From Synergistaceae bacterium (GTDB lineage Bacteria; Synergistota; Synergistia; Synergistales; Aminobacteriaceae), in assembly GCA_009783355.1 (NCBI GenBank), contig WRHH01000005.1:1-64000 (forward strand): a DNA stretch of 64,000 bases, written 5' to 3'. The notes beneath the pieces were generated by a model. That model was not told the origin of the DNA, did no database searches, and saw only the letters and a list, made by a program, of their open reading frames with translations. The position numbers and the translations under genes are program-made. Positions 28,699 to 38,029 of this stretch are shown piece by piece (positions within the stretch are counted from its first letter, which is position 1; each line of letters starts with the position of its first letter).

Positions 28699-29919
28699 AT
28701 GAATGATTCAAAACCGCAATTGAACCAAAAGCAAAGCTCTGGAGCGACCATGAGCATCCTTCTTGGCGCCGCCTTTTTGATGGCGACCTCTGCGATAGGG
28801 CCAGGCTTCATAACGCAGACCACAGTCTTCACAGCCCAAATGAAAGCGGCCTTCGCTTTCGCGATACTTATTTCAATCTTGATTGATATCATAGTGCAGT
28901 GGAATATATGGCGCATCCTCGCAGTTTCAGGGCTTCGCGGACAGGACGTCGCCAACAAGGTGCTGCCGGGACTGGGTTATTTCCTTGCCTTCGCAGTAGC
29001 GCTCGGCGGGTTGGCATTTAACATCGGTAATGTCGGCGGCGCCGCGTTGGGATTCAACGTAATCTTCGGAATGGATCAAATGACGGGGGGCATTGTCAGC
29101 GCTGTCATTGCCATCATAATTTTCCTCTGGAAAGACCTCGGTAAGGCAATGGATAAATTCGCACAGATTTTGGGCTTCGTAATGATAGCTTTAATTACAT
29201 ATGTAGTCGTCACTACAGCGCCGCCAATAGGCGAGGCGGTAAAGCAGACATTCGTACCTTCGGAAATCAACTGGACCATAGTGCTGACCCTCGTGGGCGG
29301 GACGGTCGGCGGATACATCACTTTCTCCGGCGCTCACCGTATCATAGACGCCGGTATCACTGGACAAGAAAACATCCGCCGCATCAACATCGCCGCGACG
29401 AACGGAATATGCATAACGGGCGTCATGCGCTTTTTGCTCTTCCTCGCCATTCTGGGAGTAGTTATGACAGGCGTTGCATTAGACAAAGAAAACCCTGCGG
29501 CGGATGCTTTCCGCATCGCGTCCGGAGACATCGGATACCGAATATTCGGCGTCATTCTTTGGGCAGCGGCCATCACTTCGGTGGTAGGATGCTCCTACAC
29601 GTCGGTATCATTCCTGAGGACGCTTTCACCCTACATTGAGAGATATTACCGCTATTGGATAATTGGATTCATCATCGCCTCAACATCCATTTTGACGTTC
29701 ATCGGACGCCCGGTTATGCTTCTGGTATTAGCCGGTTCCATTAATGGGCTTATCTTGCCGCTCTCGCTTGCCTCCATACTCCTTGCCGCCCACCGTGTGG
29801 ACATTATCGGGAACTACAAGCATCCTGTCTGGTTGACCGGTTTAGGCTGGATAATGGTCGCTTTCACCGCCTGGATGGGTTGGGGCGCCCTGCAGGGCCT
29901 GAGCGGTTTAATAAAGTAA
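28699..29919 (+). CDS. NRAMP-like transporter of the 5-oxoproline operon (YcsG type)
   Basis: This is a 406-aa membrane protein with about eleven hydrophobic segments. The first carries the NRAMP-type ATSAIGPGFITQTTVF sequence, but the canonical metal-binding DPGN is not present. In Bacillus subtilis the related YcsG is encoded with the KipI/KipA/YcsF/YcsI proteins, which together make 5-oxoprolinase and a partner enzyme. The same set follows here at 4-base spacing. The likely role is import of 5-oxoproline or a related substrate rather than metal; this is inferred from context. It is the first gene of the operon, with an AAAGGGG site. Confidence 0.82.
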   Translation: MNDSKPQLNQKQSSGATMSILLGAAFLMATSAIGPGFITQTTVFTAQMKAAFAFAILISILIDIIVQWNIWRILAVSGLRGQDVANKVLPGLGYFLAFAVALGGLAFNIGNVGGAALGFNVIFGMDQMTGGIVSAVIAIIIFLWKDLGKAMDKFAQILGFVMIALITYVVVTTAPPIGEAVKQTFVPSEINWTIVLTLVGGTVGGYITFSGAHRIIDAGITGQENIRRINIAATNGICITGVMRFLLFLAILGVVMTGVALDKENPAADAFRIASGDIGYRIFGVILWAAAITSVVGCSYTSVSFLRTLSPYIERYYRYWIIGFIIASTSILTFIGRPVMLLVLAGSINGLILPLSLASILLAAHRVDIIGNYKHPVWLTGLGWIMVAFTAWMGWGALQGLSGLIK

Positions 29920-29923
29920 AGCC

Positions 29924-30670
29924 ATGACGCCTCGCATAATTTTCGCAGGAGACAGTTGTATCGTTGTCGAGTACGGTAACTCTATTGATATGGAAATAAA
30001 CGCGCGCGTTCAGGCGCTGCGCGCTGAAATCGAGAGTAGACGATTCAGCGGATTCATAGAGACAATTCCCACATACCGTTCCCTTGCGGTATGTTTCGAC
30101 CCGCTGGCGGCGCCGCCCAACCTCGATAAGTTATTGCTTGAAATGGCTGAAATAGCGGGTAATACAAGTACAATCGGCGAAGAAAAAAGGAAACTTCTGA
30201 TCGTGCCCGCGTGCTACGAGGGGGATTTCGCGCCTGACATCGAAAAAGTCGCAGCAAACGCGGGAATAACGGTCGACGAGGTAAAACGACGCCACAGCGC
30301 GAGAGATTGTTATTGCTATATGCTAGGGTTTGTCCCGGGTTACTCGTACCTTGGAGGTATGGACGAGTCACTGGAGACGCCTCGTCTAAAAGAGCCGCGG
30401 GAGAGAATTCCCTCGGGCAGCGTTGCTATTGGAGGGAAACAAACGGGGATTTATCCAATAGAGAGTCCAGGCGGCTGGAATCTCATCGGTAAAACGCCCC
30501 TGCGTATGTTCGACCCGTTGAGGACTCCCGCAATTTTCCTTGAGGCGGGAATGTGGGTACGCTTCGTCCCGATAGACACGTCGGAATTCGAGCGTTTGGC
30601 GGAGACAGCAGCGCTGCCGGACTGGAAACCGGATATCCGCGAGGAAATTGTCCGCAAGGAGGTGGCGTGA
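29924..30670 (+). CDS. pxpB: 5-oxoprolinase subunit PxpB
   Basis: This is a 248-aa KipI-family subunit. PxpABC hydrolyses 5-oxo-L-proline to glutamate with ATP. Typical blocks are CYCYMLGFVPGYSYLGGM, RIPSGSVAIGGKQTGIYP and SPGGWNLIGKTPLRMFDP. The gene begins 4 bases after the transporter and overlaps pxpC by one base (TGATG), so the subunits are translationally coupled. Older annotations call this family 'inhibitor of KinA' or 'allophanate hydrolase subunit 1'. Confidence 0.93.
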   Translation: MTPRIIFAGDSCIVVEYGNSIDMEINARVQALRAEIESRRFSGFIETIPTYRSLAVCFDPLAAPPNLDKLLLEMAEIAGNTSTIGEEKRKLLIVPACYEGDFAPDIEKVAANAGITVDEVKRRHSARDCYCYMLGFVPGYSYLGGMDESLETPRLKEPRERIPSGSVAIGGKQTGIYPIESPGGWNLIGKTPLRMFDPLRTPAIFLEAGMWVRFVPIDTSEFERLAETAALPDWKPDIREEIVRKEVA

Positions 30671-31743
30671 TGCCCGTCATAGAGGTAATAAAACCGGGAA
30701 TGTTCACGACAGTGCAGGATCTTGGGAGGTTCCGAAGTCAAATGCAGGGCGTTCCCGTCGCGGGAGCGATGGACAGCGCCGCTCTGCGACTCGGCAACAT
30801 ATTATTGGGCAACGATGAGAACGCTGCAGGGCTTGAAGTAACGATTACAGGCCCCACGCTTAAAGTAATTACGGGAGAGTGCTGTTGTGCAATCACCGGA
30901 GCTGAGGTTGGCGTAACGAAAAACGGTCTCCCCATATCAAATTGGACAGTGCACAAAATAGTAACCGGGGATGAAATTTCCTTTAGTCCTCCACCTCAAA
31001 ACGGAGGCGTGCGCGCTTATTTTTGCGTGAGCAGCGGATTCGAAGTCCCACTCTCAATGGGCAGCCGCTCAACCTATACGCGTGGCGGCTTCGGCGGTCA
31101 TAAAGGGCGGGCGTTGAAAGCCGAAGATGTGCTGAGAACTGTCGATCCCGGAGTTCTCTCTGGAGAGCACGAAGGATTCGTCTGTCCGCCGCGCTTGCGT
31201 CCGGACAGAAATCCCGGCGCTCCGTTGCGAGTGATGCCAGGACAGCAGGAAGAAGCTTTCACGGAAGAAGGGATTGAAACTTTCTATTCCTCCGAATACG
31301 TTATCACCAACTCCGCAGACCGGATGGGGTATCGCATGGAGGGAGCAGCCATCGCCCACAGAGAGGGAGCGGATATAATCTCGGACGGAATTTGCCTTGG
31401 CAGCGTACAAGTGCCCGGACACGGACAGCCCATCGTCATGTTGGCAGATAGACAGACCACCGGCGGTTACACGAAAATAGGCGTCGTATGTACGGTTGAC
31501 TTGGGCAAACTGGCGCAGCGCCTGCCCGGGCAAAAGGTGCGTTTCGTAAAAACGACGCTCGCGGAAGCCGTTAGCTTTTTGCAACAGGAAGCCACACTTT
31601 TCAATTCGTTGAAAGAGTTAAGAGCGGATTGGCGTAGAATCCCGCAAGTAAAAGAAAATCATGTCCCCGCTGCAGAGACGAGAAGCATATGCGTGACAGT
31701 CAACGGCAAAACTCATAGCGTCCTATGGGAAGTACTAAATTAA
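30670..31743 (+). CDS. pxpC: 5-oxoprolinase subunit PxpC
   Basis: This is a 357-aa biotin-dependent-carboxyltransferase-like (KipA) subunit. It starts MPVIEVIKPGMFTTVQDLGR, the normal family N-terminus, at the ATG that overlaps the pxpB stop. A reading frame open from 30553 adds an unrelated extension within pxpB and is rejected. Further blocks are GVPVAGAMDSAALRLGNILLGN, GGFGGHKGRALKAEDVL, SNADRMGYR-like TNSADRMGYRMEG and GHGQPIVMLADRQTTGGYTK. It acts with PxpA and PxpB in ATP-dependent opening of 5-oxoproline. Confidence 0.93.
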   Translation: MPVIEVIKPGMFTTVQDLGRFRSQMQGVPVAGAMDSAALRLGNILLGNDENAAGLEVTITGPTLKVITGECCCAITGAEVGVTKNGLPISNWTVHKIVTGDEISFSPPPQNGGVRAYFCVSSGFEVPLSMGSRSTYTRGGFGGHKGRALKAEDVLRTVDPGVLSGEHEGFVCPPRLRPDRNPGAPLRVMPGQQEEAFTEEGIETFYSSEYVITNSADRMGYRMEGAAIAHREGADIISDGICLGSVQVPGHGQPIVMLADRQTTGGYTKIGVVCTVDLGKLAQRLPGQKVRFVKTTLAEAVSFLQQEATLFNSLKELRADWRRIPQVKENHVPAAETRSICVTVNGKTHSVLWEVLN

Positions 31744-31762
31744 TCAGGGTGAGGTGTGTTAT

Positions 31763-32536
31763 ATGGCGGCAATAATAGATTTAAACAGCGATTTAGGAGA
31801 GAGTTTCGGCGCGTGGAAGATGGGGATGGACGAGGAAGTAATGAACCACATCAGCTCGTCCAACATCGCCTGCGGCTGGCATGGAGGCGATGCGGAAGTC
31901 ATGCTCCGAACGGTTCGGGCTGCAAAAGTACGCAACGTAGCGGTAGGAGCGCACCCGGGCTATCCAGATCTTCTGGGCTTCGGGCGGCGCAACATGTCCT
32001 GCACTCCTAACGAATTATATGCTTACACTATTTATCAGGTTGGCGCGCTACTAGGCATATGCGCCTCAGAAGGCGTTGAAATGCAACACGTTAAGCCGCA
32101 CGGCGCAATGTATAATCAGGCGGCGAAGGACCCCAAACTTGCGTCGGCTATAACTCGCGCCGTCAAGAGCTTGAGCGGCGGGTTGATTCTCATGGGATTG
32201 GCCGGTTCAGCGTTCGAGGAAGCGGCTGTTGAACAGGGCGTTCCGTTCGCATCCGAAGCTTTCGCAGATAGGGGTTACATGGCGGACGGGAGCTTAGTAC
32301 CGCGCAGCCAGCCCGGAGCGTTCATTCATGACCCCGATGAAGCCGCAGTTCGTATACTGAAGCTCGTCCGCGAAGGCACGGTGGAGACGCCCGATGGGCA
32401 GACGCTGAAATTGAAGGCTCACACTATCTGTATGCACGGCGACAACCCTTCCGCAGTGAAGATGGCGGAGGTCGTAAAGTGTACGCTCGAAAAAAACGGG
32501 GTCTCAATTAAGAATTTGAGAGTAATTTTGTCGTAA
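31763..32536 (+). CDS. pxpA: 5-oxoprolinase subunit PxpA (LamB/YcsF family)
   Basis: This is a 257-aa LamB/YcsF protein. The sequence opens with IDLNSDLGESFGAW and continues with SNIACGWHGGD, VAVGAHPGYPDLLGFGRR and VKPHGAMYNQA, all hallmarks of PxpA. I start it at the ATG with GGGTGAGG eight bases upstream; a GTG nine bases earlier lies within that site. It is the third subunit of ATP-dependent 5-oxoprolinase, which returns pyroglutamate to glutamate for fermentation by glutamate dehydrogenase. Confidence 0.94.
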   Translation: MAAIIDLNSDLGESFGAWKMGMDEEVMNHISSSNIACGWHGGDAEVMLRTVRAAKVRNVAVGAHPGYPDLLGFGRRNMSCTPNELYAYTIYQVGALLGICASEGVEMQHVKPHGAMYNQAAKDPKLASAITRAVKSLSGGLILMGLAGSAFEEAAVEQGVPFASEAFADRGYMADGSLVPRSQPGAFIHDPDEAAVRILKLVREGTVETPDGQTLKLKAHTICMHGDNPSAVKMAEVVKCTLEKNGVSIKNLRVILS

Positions 32537-32550
32537 AGGGGAGAACGGGA

Positions 32551-33351
32551 ATGACGACCATGAGCGATTATGCAGCGCACAGCCCTGCTGATGTGCGCAG
32601 GATTATTCGTGAGGGAAAATGGGATCGCCCGACGTCTGGCATGTGCGCAGGGCACGCGCAGGGAAATCTCGTCGTGCTGCCAAAGGATCTGGCGTACGAC
32701 TTTCTCGTCTTTGCGCAGCGCAACCCAAAGCCATGCCCGATATTGGACGTCACGGAACCGGGGGACACGGAGCCAAAAATCGTGGCGCCCGGGGCAAACC
32801 TTGCGACGGATATTCCCCGTTACCGTGTCTGGAAGAACGGAATTTGCACCGACGAACCAACCGATGTTACAAAATACTGGAGGGACGACCTCGTGGGCTT
32901 TTTGCTCGGATGCTCCTTCTCGTTCGAGGGCGCGCTGCTACAGGCCAAAATTCCTGTGCGTCACATCGAACTCGATTGCAACGTTCCCATGTACGTGACA
33001 AACAGGGCATGCGTTCCTGCGGGGCGGCTCAAAGGGCAGATGGTAGTATCAATGCGCCCTATTCCTGCAGCGCTGATTCCAAAAGCTGTGCTCTGTACGG
33101 GGCGTTTTCCCGCAGTACACGGTGCGCCTGTACACATCGGAGAGCCGGAAGCTTTAGGAATAAACGATATCAGCAAGCCGGATTTCGGCGACCCTGTCCC
33201 GATTCACACGGGCGAGATCCCCGTGTTCTGGGCATGCGGCGTAACCCCACAAGCGGCAATAATGGCGACAAAACCGGAGTTCGCTATAACTCACGCCCCA
33301 GGGCATATGTTTATAGCGGACACACGAGATATTGATTACGCAGTATTTTAA
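32551..33351 (+). CDS. ycsI: DUF1445 putative hydro-lyase / D-glutamate cyclase-like (YcsI)
   Basis: This is a 266-aa DUF1445 protein. Typical motifs are RPTSGMCAGHAQGNLVVLPK, DIPRYRVWKNG, FLLGCSFSFEGALL, NVPMYVTNRAC and a terminal THAPGHMFIADTRD. The family is related to D-glutamate cyclase, which makes 5-oxo-D-proline, so it is plausible that this protein handles the D isomer or feeds the operon. The reaction in this organism is not proven. It is the last gene of the pxp operon and is followed by a large inverted heptamer repeat. Confidence 0.88.
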   Translation: MTTMSDYAAHSPADVRRIIREGKWDRPTSGMCAGHAQGNLVVLPKDLAYDFLVFAQRNPKPCPILDVTEPGDTEPKIVAPGANLATDIPRYRVWKNGICTDEPTDVTKYWRDDLVGFLLGCSFSFEGALLQAKIPVRHIELDCNVPMYVTNRACVPAGRLKGQMVVSMRPIPAALIPKAVLCTGRFPAVHGAPVHIGEPEALGINDISKPDFGDPVPIHTGEIPVFWACGVTPQAAIMATKPEFAITHAPGHMFIADTRDIDYAVF

Positions 33352-33445
33352 GTGTGGAGGTTGGAGGGTGAAGTTAAAAGACAAAGGCAAAAGCAAAGAC
33401 AAAATGTCTTTAACTTCACACTTCACGCTTTGCACTCCACACTGT
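33352..33445 (+). repeat. Inverted heptamer repeat at the end of the pxp operon
   Basis: Immediately after the ycsI stop, GTGTGGA/GGTTGGA/GGGTGAA heptamers run into GTTAAAAGACA. After a purine-rich loop the complement returns as TGTCTTTAACTTCACACTTCA and CTCCACAC. The arms could form a hairpin of 25-30 bp with small mismatches. A poly-T/C stretch follows. It may end the transcript, and it is the only copy in the window with both orientations facing each other. Confidence 0.75.
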
Positions 33446-33570
33446 TTTCCCCCCTCCTGATTACCGAAAATAATATGAAATATTTTCAACTTCCTTGCAG
33501 ATTTATAGTTTATTCCACTTCAAAAATTTAACAGTGACTTCGTTGAACAAACGGAAAGGAAGAAAACACA

Positions 33571-35712
33571 ATGAAACTTATTTGGAAGCTATCCATCCCG
33601 CAAATATTTATTGTCATTTGTTTGAGTCTGATTAGTTTCGTCGTTATTAATTATTCTTTTGTTCACATAAGTGAGCAATACATACAGGGAGTCGCTGAAA
33701 ATCACCTTAAACTCATATCCAAGAACGTTGAAGCCAACGCGCTTGATGCCGTGACTCAGGCTTCAATGTTCATAAATATGCCGGTAGTTGCGAAAGCATA
33801 TGAAATAGCCCTTAGCGGCAACATTAATGACCAGTATTCTCCGCAATCCCAGGAAGCGCGCGAACTGCTGCGAAAAGAACTAACCCCGATGCTGGACGGG
33901 CACATGGAACAAACGGGTAAAAAACTGCAGTTGCATTTCCACTTGCCAAATGCATTTAGCTTGGTGCGTTTGTGGCGTGATAAGCAGACAAGAATTAATG
34001 GAGAGTGGGTTGACATTTCCGATAACCTTTCATCGTTTCGACCGACTATAATGGATGTTATAAGCACCGGTAAGTCAGTCATGGGGATAGAACTCGGCAG
34101 CGGTGGACTTGCCATTCGCGGGGTGATTCCGGTTAAAACACCGGACGGCAGACAGATTGGATCTGCAGAAGTTCTTAAGGACTTCGTATCCATCCTGAAT
34201 GACTCAACTGAAGAAGGAAGGAATTATGTAGCCCTTTATGTGAACGCTGAATTACTCCGATATACCGTGGAACTGCAAGATCCAGAAAAATACCCTCTAA
34301 AAGGTGATTTTGTGCGCGTTATCGAAGTAAAGGACAACTACGTTGATTCATTAATCACACAAGAACTGCTGTCTAAAGGAAAAACCGGCAAAGCCTTTGA
34401 AACCCATGGCTCCATAGCTCTTGCGGCGTCTCCGGTTGCCGATTTCAAAGGGGATCATGTTGGAGTTTTGGTCTACGCTATCAATAACGAGGAGATATAC
34501 AAATTTACTAGCACGACCGAGACTATCCTGACGCTCATGCTGGCGTGCATTGCCTTCGCGCCCTCCATTTTTCTTTTGCTGGCGTTACGTATTCTGGTTA
34601 TACGCCCGCTCAATACGATAGTCCGCCTGGTAAAACGCGCGGGGGACGGCGACTTGACCATCGTAAAAGATGACTTCAACAATAATAGCAGGGACGAGAT
34701 GGGCGGCATGGTAGTGGCGCTGGCCGACATGATAGATACTCAAAACAGGACAATTATCCATATCGTGGATATTGCTAGAGATCTCACTCTCGGCGCCAAA
34801 GATCTTTATGCCATTTCCGAGAAAACAAACACGGCAATGGAAGAAATCAGAACATCTGTCGTTCATGTCAAAGAACTGAGTGAATCCAACGGCGCGGCGT
34901 TAGAGGAGAGTAACGCCGGCGTCGAGGAAATGAACACCGGAGCAGACACCGTGGCGCAGTCGGCAACGGACAGCGCCGCCTTTATCTCCCAAACCACGGA
35001 AGCATCCAACAAGGCCATTCGGACGGTGCGCAACGTCATTGAGGGAATGCACGTCGTTGATGTAAATTCCAAGGGAAGCGAAGGTAAAATTCGGCAATTA
35101 GTCTCATCCGTTGAAAAAGTCAGCAGCTTCATTTCGGTTATCACCGGAATAGCGGATCAGACGAACATGCTTGCGCTCAACGCAGCTATTGAGGCGGCTA
35201 GAGCCGGCGAGGCGGGACGCGGGTTTGCTGTCGTCGCGGAAGAGGTGCGCAAGCTGGCTGAGGAGTCCGCACAGGCGGCGGAGAACGTTAACAAGATAAT
35301 CCGTGAACTCGAGTCCGGTGCACATGAAAGCATCAATGCCACGACCGAAGCAGGCCGCCTCCTCGCGTCAACGTTGGACCACGCGGAGCTTGCACTTGGC
35401 GAACTGAACAGCGCCTTGAGTCAGATAAATAAAGCCAACGATTCCATCCAGAACATAGCCGCCGTCACGGAAGAGCAGGCGGCATCCAGCAAGGAAGTGG
35501 CGCAAGCTATAGACAATATAACCAAATCATCGGTCAATATAGCCGGAACTGTTGACAACATCTCGCGCGCAACTTACGAAACGGTGCAAACTGCAGAGGT
35601 CGTCGCGAAACAGGCGAAGTCCATAACGAGCCACGCCAAGAATTTGGCGGATTTGCTGTCAATGTTCAAGCTGAAAGAAGTCCATGAAAGAAAAATGTTG
35701 AATAACAAATGA
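33571..35712 (+). CDS. Methyl-accepting chemotaxis protein (first of a tandem pair)
   Basis: This is a 713-aa transmembrane chemoreceptor. TM1 is near residues 7-28. A periplasmic sensor follows (about 30-310, with [15 protein letters not shown] and [20 protein letters not shown], consistent with a double-Cache dCache_3-like fold). TM2 is near 320-350, then HAMP ([18 protein letters not shown]) and a methyl-accepting domain with the tip [20 protein letters not shown]. It would signal to CheA/CheW, which are not in this window. The ligand is unknown. It lies 219 bases after the pxp operon and 77 bases before a close paralogue. Confidence 0.95.
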   Translation: MKLIWKLSIPQIFIVICLSLISFVVINYSFVHISEQYIQGVAENHLKLISKNVEANALDAVTQASMFINMPVVAKAYEIALSGNINDQYSPQSQEARELLRKELTPMLDGHMEQTGKKLQLHFHLPNAFSLVRLWRDKQTRINGEWVDISDNLSSFRPTIMDVISTGKSVMGIELGSGGLAIRGVIPVKTPDGRQIGSAEVLKDFVSILNDSTEEGRNYVALYVNAELLRYTVELQDPEKYPLKGDFVRVIEVKDNYVDSLITQELLSKGKTGKAFETHGSIALAASPVADFKGDHVGVLVYAINNEEIYKFTSTTETILTLMLACIAFAPSIFLLLALRILVIRPLNTIVRLVKRAGDGDLTIVKDDFNNNSRDEMGGMVVALADMIDTQNRTIIHIVDIARDLTLGAKDLYAISEKTNTAMEEIRTSVVHVKELSESNGAALEESNAGVEEMNTGADTVAQSATDSAAFISQTTEASNKAIRTVRNVIEGMHVVDVNSKGSEGKIRQLVSSVEKVSSFISVITGIADQTNMLALNAAIEAARAGEAGRGFAVVAEEVRKLAEESAQAAENVNKIIRELESGAHESINATTEAGRLLASTLDHAELALGELNSALSQINKANDSIQNIAAVTEEQAASSKEVAQAIDNITKSSVNIAGTVDNISRATYETVQTAEVVAKQAKSITSHAKNLADLLSMFKLKEVHERKMLNNK

Positions 35713-35734
35713 AGGCGACACGATGTAGAGCGGC

Positions 35735-35757
35735 GCGATGTGGACATCGCGCCCTAC
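35735..35757. repeat. Palindrome between the two chemoreceptor genes
   Basis: The stretch GGCGCGATGTGGACATCGCGCCCTAC contains a near-perfect palindrome followed by CCCTAC, like the other dispersed GC-rich palindromes of this window. It occupies most of the short gap between the duplicated receptors. Confidence 0.6.
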
Positions 35758-35789
35758 TTTGCTGAACATACGGAAAGGAAGATAACTCA

Positions 35790-37913
35790 ATGAAACTTAT
35801 TTGGAAGCTCTCCATCCCACAAATATGTATTGTCATTTGTTTGAGTCTGATTAGTTTCGTCGTTATTAATTATTCTTTTGTTCACATAAGTGAGCAATAC
35901 ATTCAGGGCGTCGCTGAAAATCACTTTAAATTCATAACCAGGAACGTTGAATCCAGTGCGCTTGACGCCGTAACGCAGGCTTCCATGTTCATAAATATGC
36001 CGGAAGTGGCGCAAGCATATGAAATAGCCCTTAGCGGCAACATCAATGACCCATATTCGCCACAATCCCAGGAAGCGCGCGAACTGCTGCGAAAATCATT
36101 AACCCCGATACTGGACGGGCACGTTGAACAAATAGGTAAAAAGTTGCAGTTGCATTTGCACTTGCCCAACGGATTCAGCTTAGTGCGCTTATGGCGTGAC
36201 AAACAAGCAAGAGTCAACGGAGAATGGGTTGACATTTCTGACGAACTTGCGTCATACCGGCTTGCAATAGCGGAAATTATGAGGACGGGCAAGAAAGTCA
36301 TGGGAATTGAGATAGGCAACGGCGGATTCGTTATCCGCGGGATAGTTCCTATAAAGACGCCGGACGGAAAGCAAATAGGCTCTGCTGAAATTCTAAAGAA
36401 TTTTGATGCAATTCTTGACGCATCTACTGAAGAGGGAAATACTAGTACTGCCTTATATATGAACTCTGAACTGCTCAAATATACTGTGGACCTGCAAAAT
36501 CCGGAAAAAAACCCGCTAAAAGGGGATTTTGTGCGAGTTATCGAAGCAAAGGACAGTTCCATTGATTCAATGATCACACAAGAACTACTGTATAGGGGAA
36601 AAACTGGCATAGCTTTTGAAACCCACGGTTCCATAGCTCTTGCTGTGTCTCCGGTTGTAGATTTCAAAGGGGATCAAGTTGGGGTTTTAGTCTATGCTTT
36701 CAATAACGAGGACATATACAAATTTACTAACACGACAGAAACTATCCTGACGATCATGCTGGCGTGCATTGCTTTCGCGCCCTCCATTTTTCTTTTGCTG
36801 GGGTTGCGTATGCTGGTTATACGCCCGCTCAATACGATAGTCCGCTTGGCAAAACGCGCGGGGGACGGCGACCTGACCATCGCAAAGGATGACTTCAACA
36901 ATAATAGCAGGGACGAGATGGGCGGCATGGCAGCGGCGCTGGCCGACATGATAGGTACTCAAAACAGGACAATTATCCATATCGTGGATGTTGCTAAAGA
37001 TCTCTCTAGTGGCGCCGGAGACCTATATGCCATTTCCGAGAAAACAAACACGGCTATGGAAGAAATTAAAGCATCTGTCGCTCATGTCAAAGGACTAAGC
37101 GAGTCCAACGGCGCGGCGTTAGAGGAGAGCAACGCCGGCGTCGAGGAAATGAACGCCGGAGCGGAAACCGTGGCTCATTCGGCGACGGACAGCGCCGCCT
37201 TCATCTCTCAAACGATGGAAGCATCCAGCAAAGCCATTCGAACCGTACGCAGCGTCATAGAGGGAATGCAAGACGTTGATGTAAATTCCAAGGGAAGCGA
37301 AGGTAAAATTAGGCAATTAGTCTCTTCCGTAGATAAAGTCAGTAGCTTCATTTCGGTTATCACCGGAATTGCGGATCAAACGAACATGCTTGCGCTCAAC
37401 GCGGCAATCGAGGCGGCAAGAGCCGGCGAGGCGGGACGCGGATTTGCAGTAGTCGCGGAAGAGGTGCGCAAGCTGGCTGAGGAGTCCGCGCAGGCGGCAG
37501 AAAACGTGAACAAGATAATCAGGGAGCTTGAGTCCGACGCTCAGGAAAGTATTAATGCCACGACCGAATCCGGTCGCCTCATCGCGTCAACGTTGAGTAA
37601 CGCGGAGCTTGCGCTTGGCGAACTGAACAGCGCTTTGAACCGGATAAACAAAGCCAACGATTCCATCCAGAATATAGCCGCCGTCACGGAAGAGCAGGCG
37701 GCATCAAGTAAGGAAGTGGCGCAAGCTATAGACAGTATAACCAAGTCATCGGCCAATATGACCGGAACTGTTGACAACATCTCGCGCGCAACCGACGAAA
37801 CAGCGCAAGCCGCAGAGGTAGTGGCAAAACAGGCGAAATCTATGACGCGTCACGCCAAGAATCTAGCTGATTTGCTCTCCAAGTTCAAACTGAACGAACA
37901 AAACTTGTCATAA
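35790..37913 (+). CDS. Methyl-accepting chemotaxis protein (second of a tandem pair)
   Basis: This 707-aa receptor has the same domain order as the gene before it: TM1, double-Cache-like sensor, TM2, HAMP, methyl-accepting domain. The first 45 codons and the cytoplasmic half are nearly identical to the upstream copy, and even the bases just before both starts agree (ACGGAAAGGAAGA). The sensor differs more (for example [19 protein letters not shown] against [19 protein letters not shown]). This pattern means a tandem duplication followed by change, or conversion of the ends, with possible divergence of ligand. Confidence 0.95.
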   Translation: MKLIWKLSIPQICIVICLSLISFVVINYSFVHISEQYIQGVAENHFKFITRNVESSALDAVTQASMFINMPEVAQAYEIALSGNINDPYSPQSQEARELLRKSLTPILDGHVEQIGKKLQLHLHLPNGFSLVRLWRDKQARVNGEWVDISDELASYRLAIAEIMRTGKKVMGIEIGNGGFVIRGIVPIKTPDGKQIGSAEILKNFDAILDASTEEGNTSTALYMNSELLKYTVDLQNPEKNPLKGDFVRVIEAKDSSIDSMITQELLYRGKTGIAFETHGSIALAVSPVVDFKGDQVGVLVYAFNNEDIYKFTNTTETILTIMLACIAFAPSIFLLLGLRMLVIRPLNTIVRLAKRAGDGDLTIAKDDFNNNSRDEMGGMAAALADMIGTQNRTIIHIVDVAKDLSSGAGDLYAISEKTNTAMEEIKASVAHVKGLSESNGAALEESNAGVEEMNAGAETVAHSATDSAAFISQTMEASSKAIRTVRSVIEGMQDVDVNSKGSEGKIRQLVSSVDKVSSFISVITGIADQTNMLALNAAIEAARAGEAGRGFAVVAEEVRKLAEESAQAAENVNKIIRELESDAQESINATTESGRLIASTLSNAELALGELNSALNRINKANDSIQNIAAVTEEQAASSKEVAQAIDSITKSSANMTGTVDNISRATDETAQAAEVVAKQAKSMTRHAKNLADLLSKFKLNEQNLS

Positions 37914-37920
37914 TACAACA

Positions 37921-38029
37921 ATTTACATAGTGCGGGCGGCTACAAGCCGCCCCTACAAAGCTCTACATTTGACAACCACAAGTCTCTGGCTTATCCTTTA
38001 TCTTTTCATTGTGCATTGTGCATTATAAT
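37921..38029 (-). repeat. Composite repeat at the 3' end of the EF-G-like gene
   Basis: In the gene direction (minus): ACAATGC heptamers, AAAAGATAAAGGATAAG, a linker CCAGAGACTTGTGGTTGTCA...GTAGAGCTTTGTAGGG, then the GGGCGGC-TTGTA-GCCGCCC palindrome. It has all four modules of the composite element in order. Confidence 0.8.

Noticed and set aside
30553-30669. Longer N-terminus for PxpC
   Set aside because: The extension lies within pxpB, has no ribosome site, and the family begins at the ATG at 30670.
32619-33335. 238-aa frame overlapping ycsI
   Set aside because: It lies in another frame of a gene with full DUF1445 motifs and its product resembles no family.
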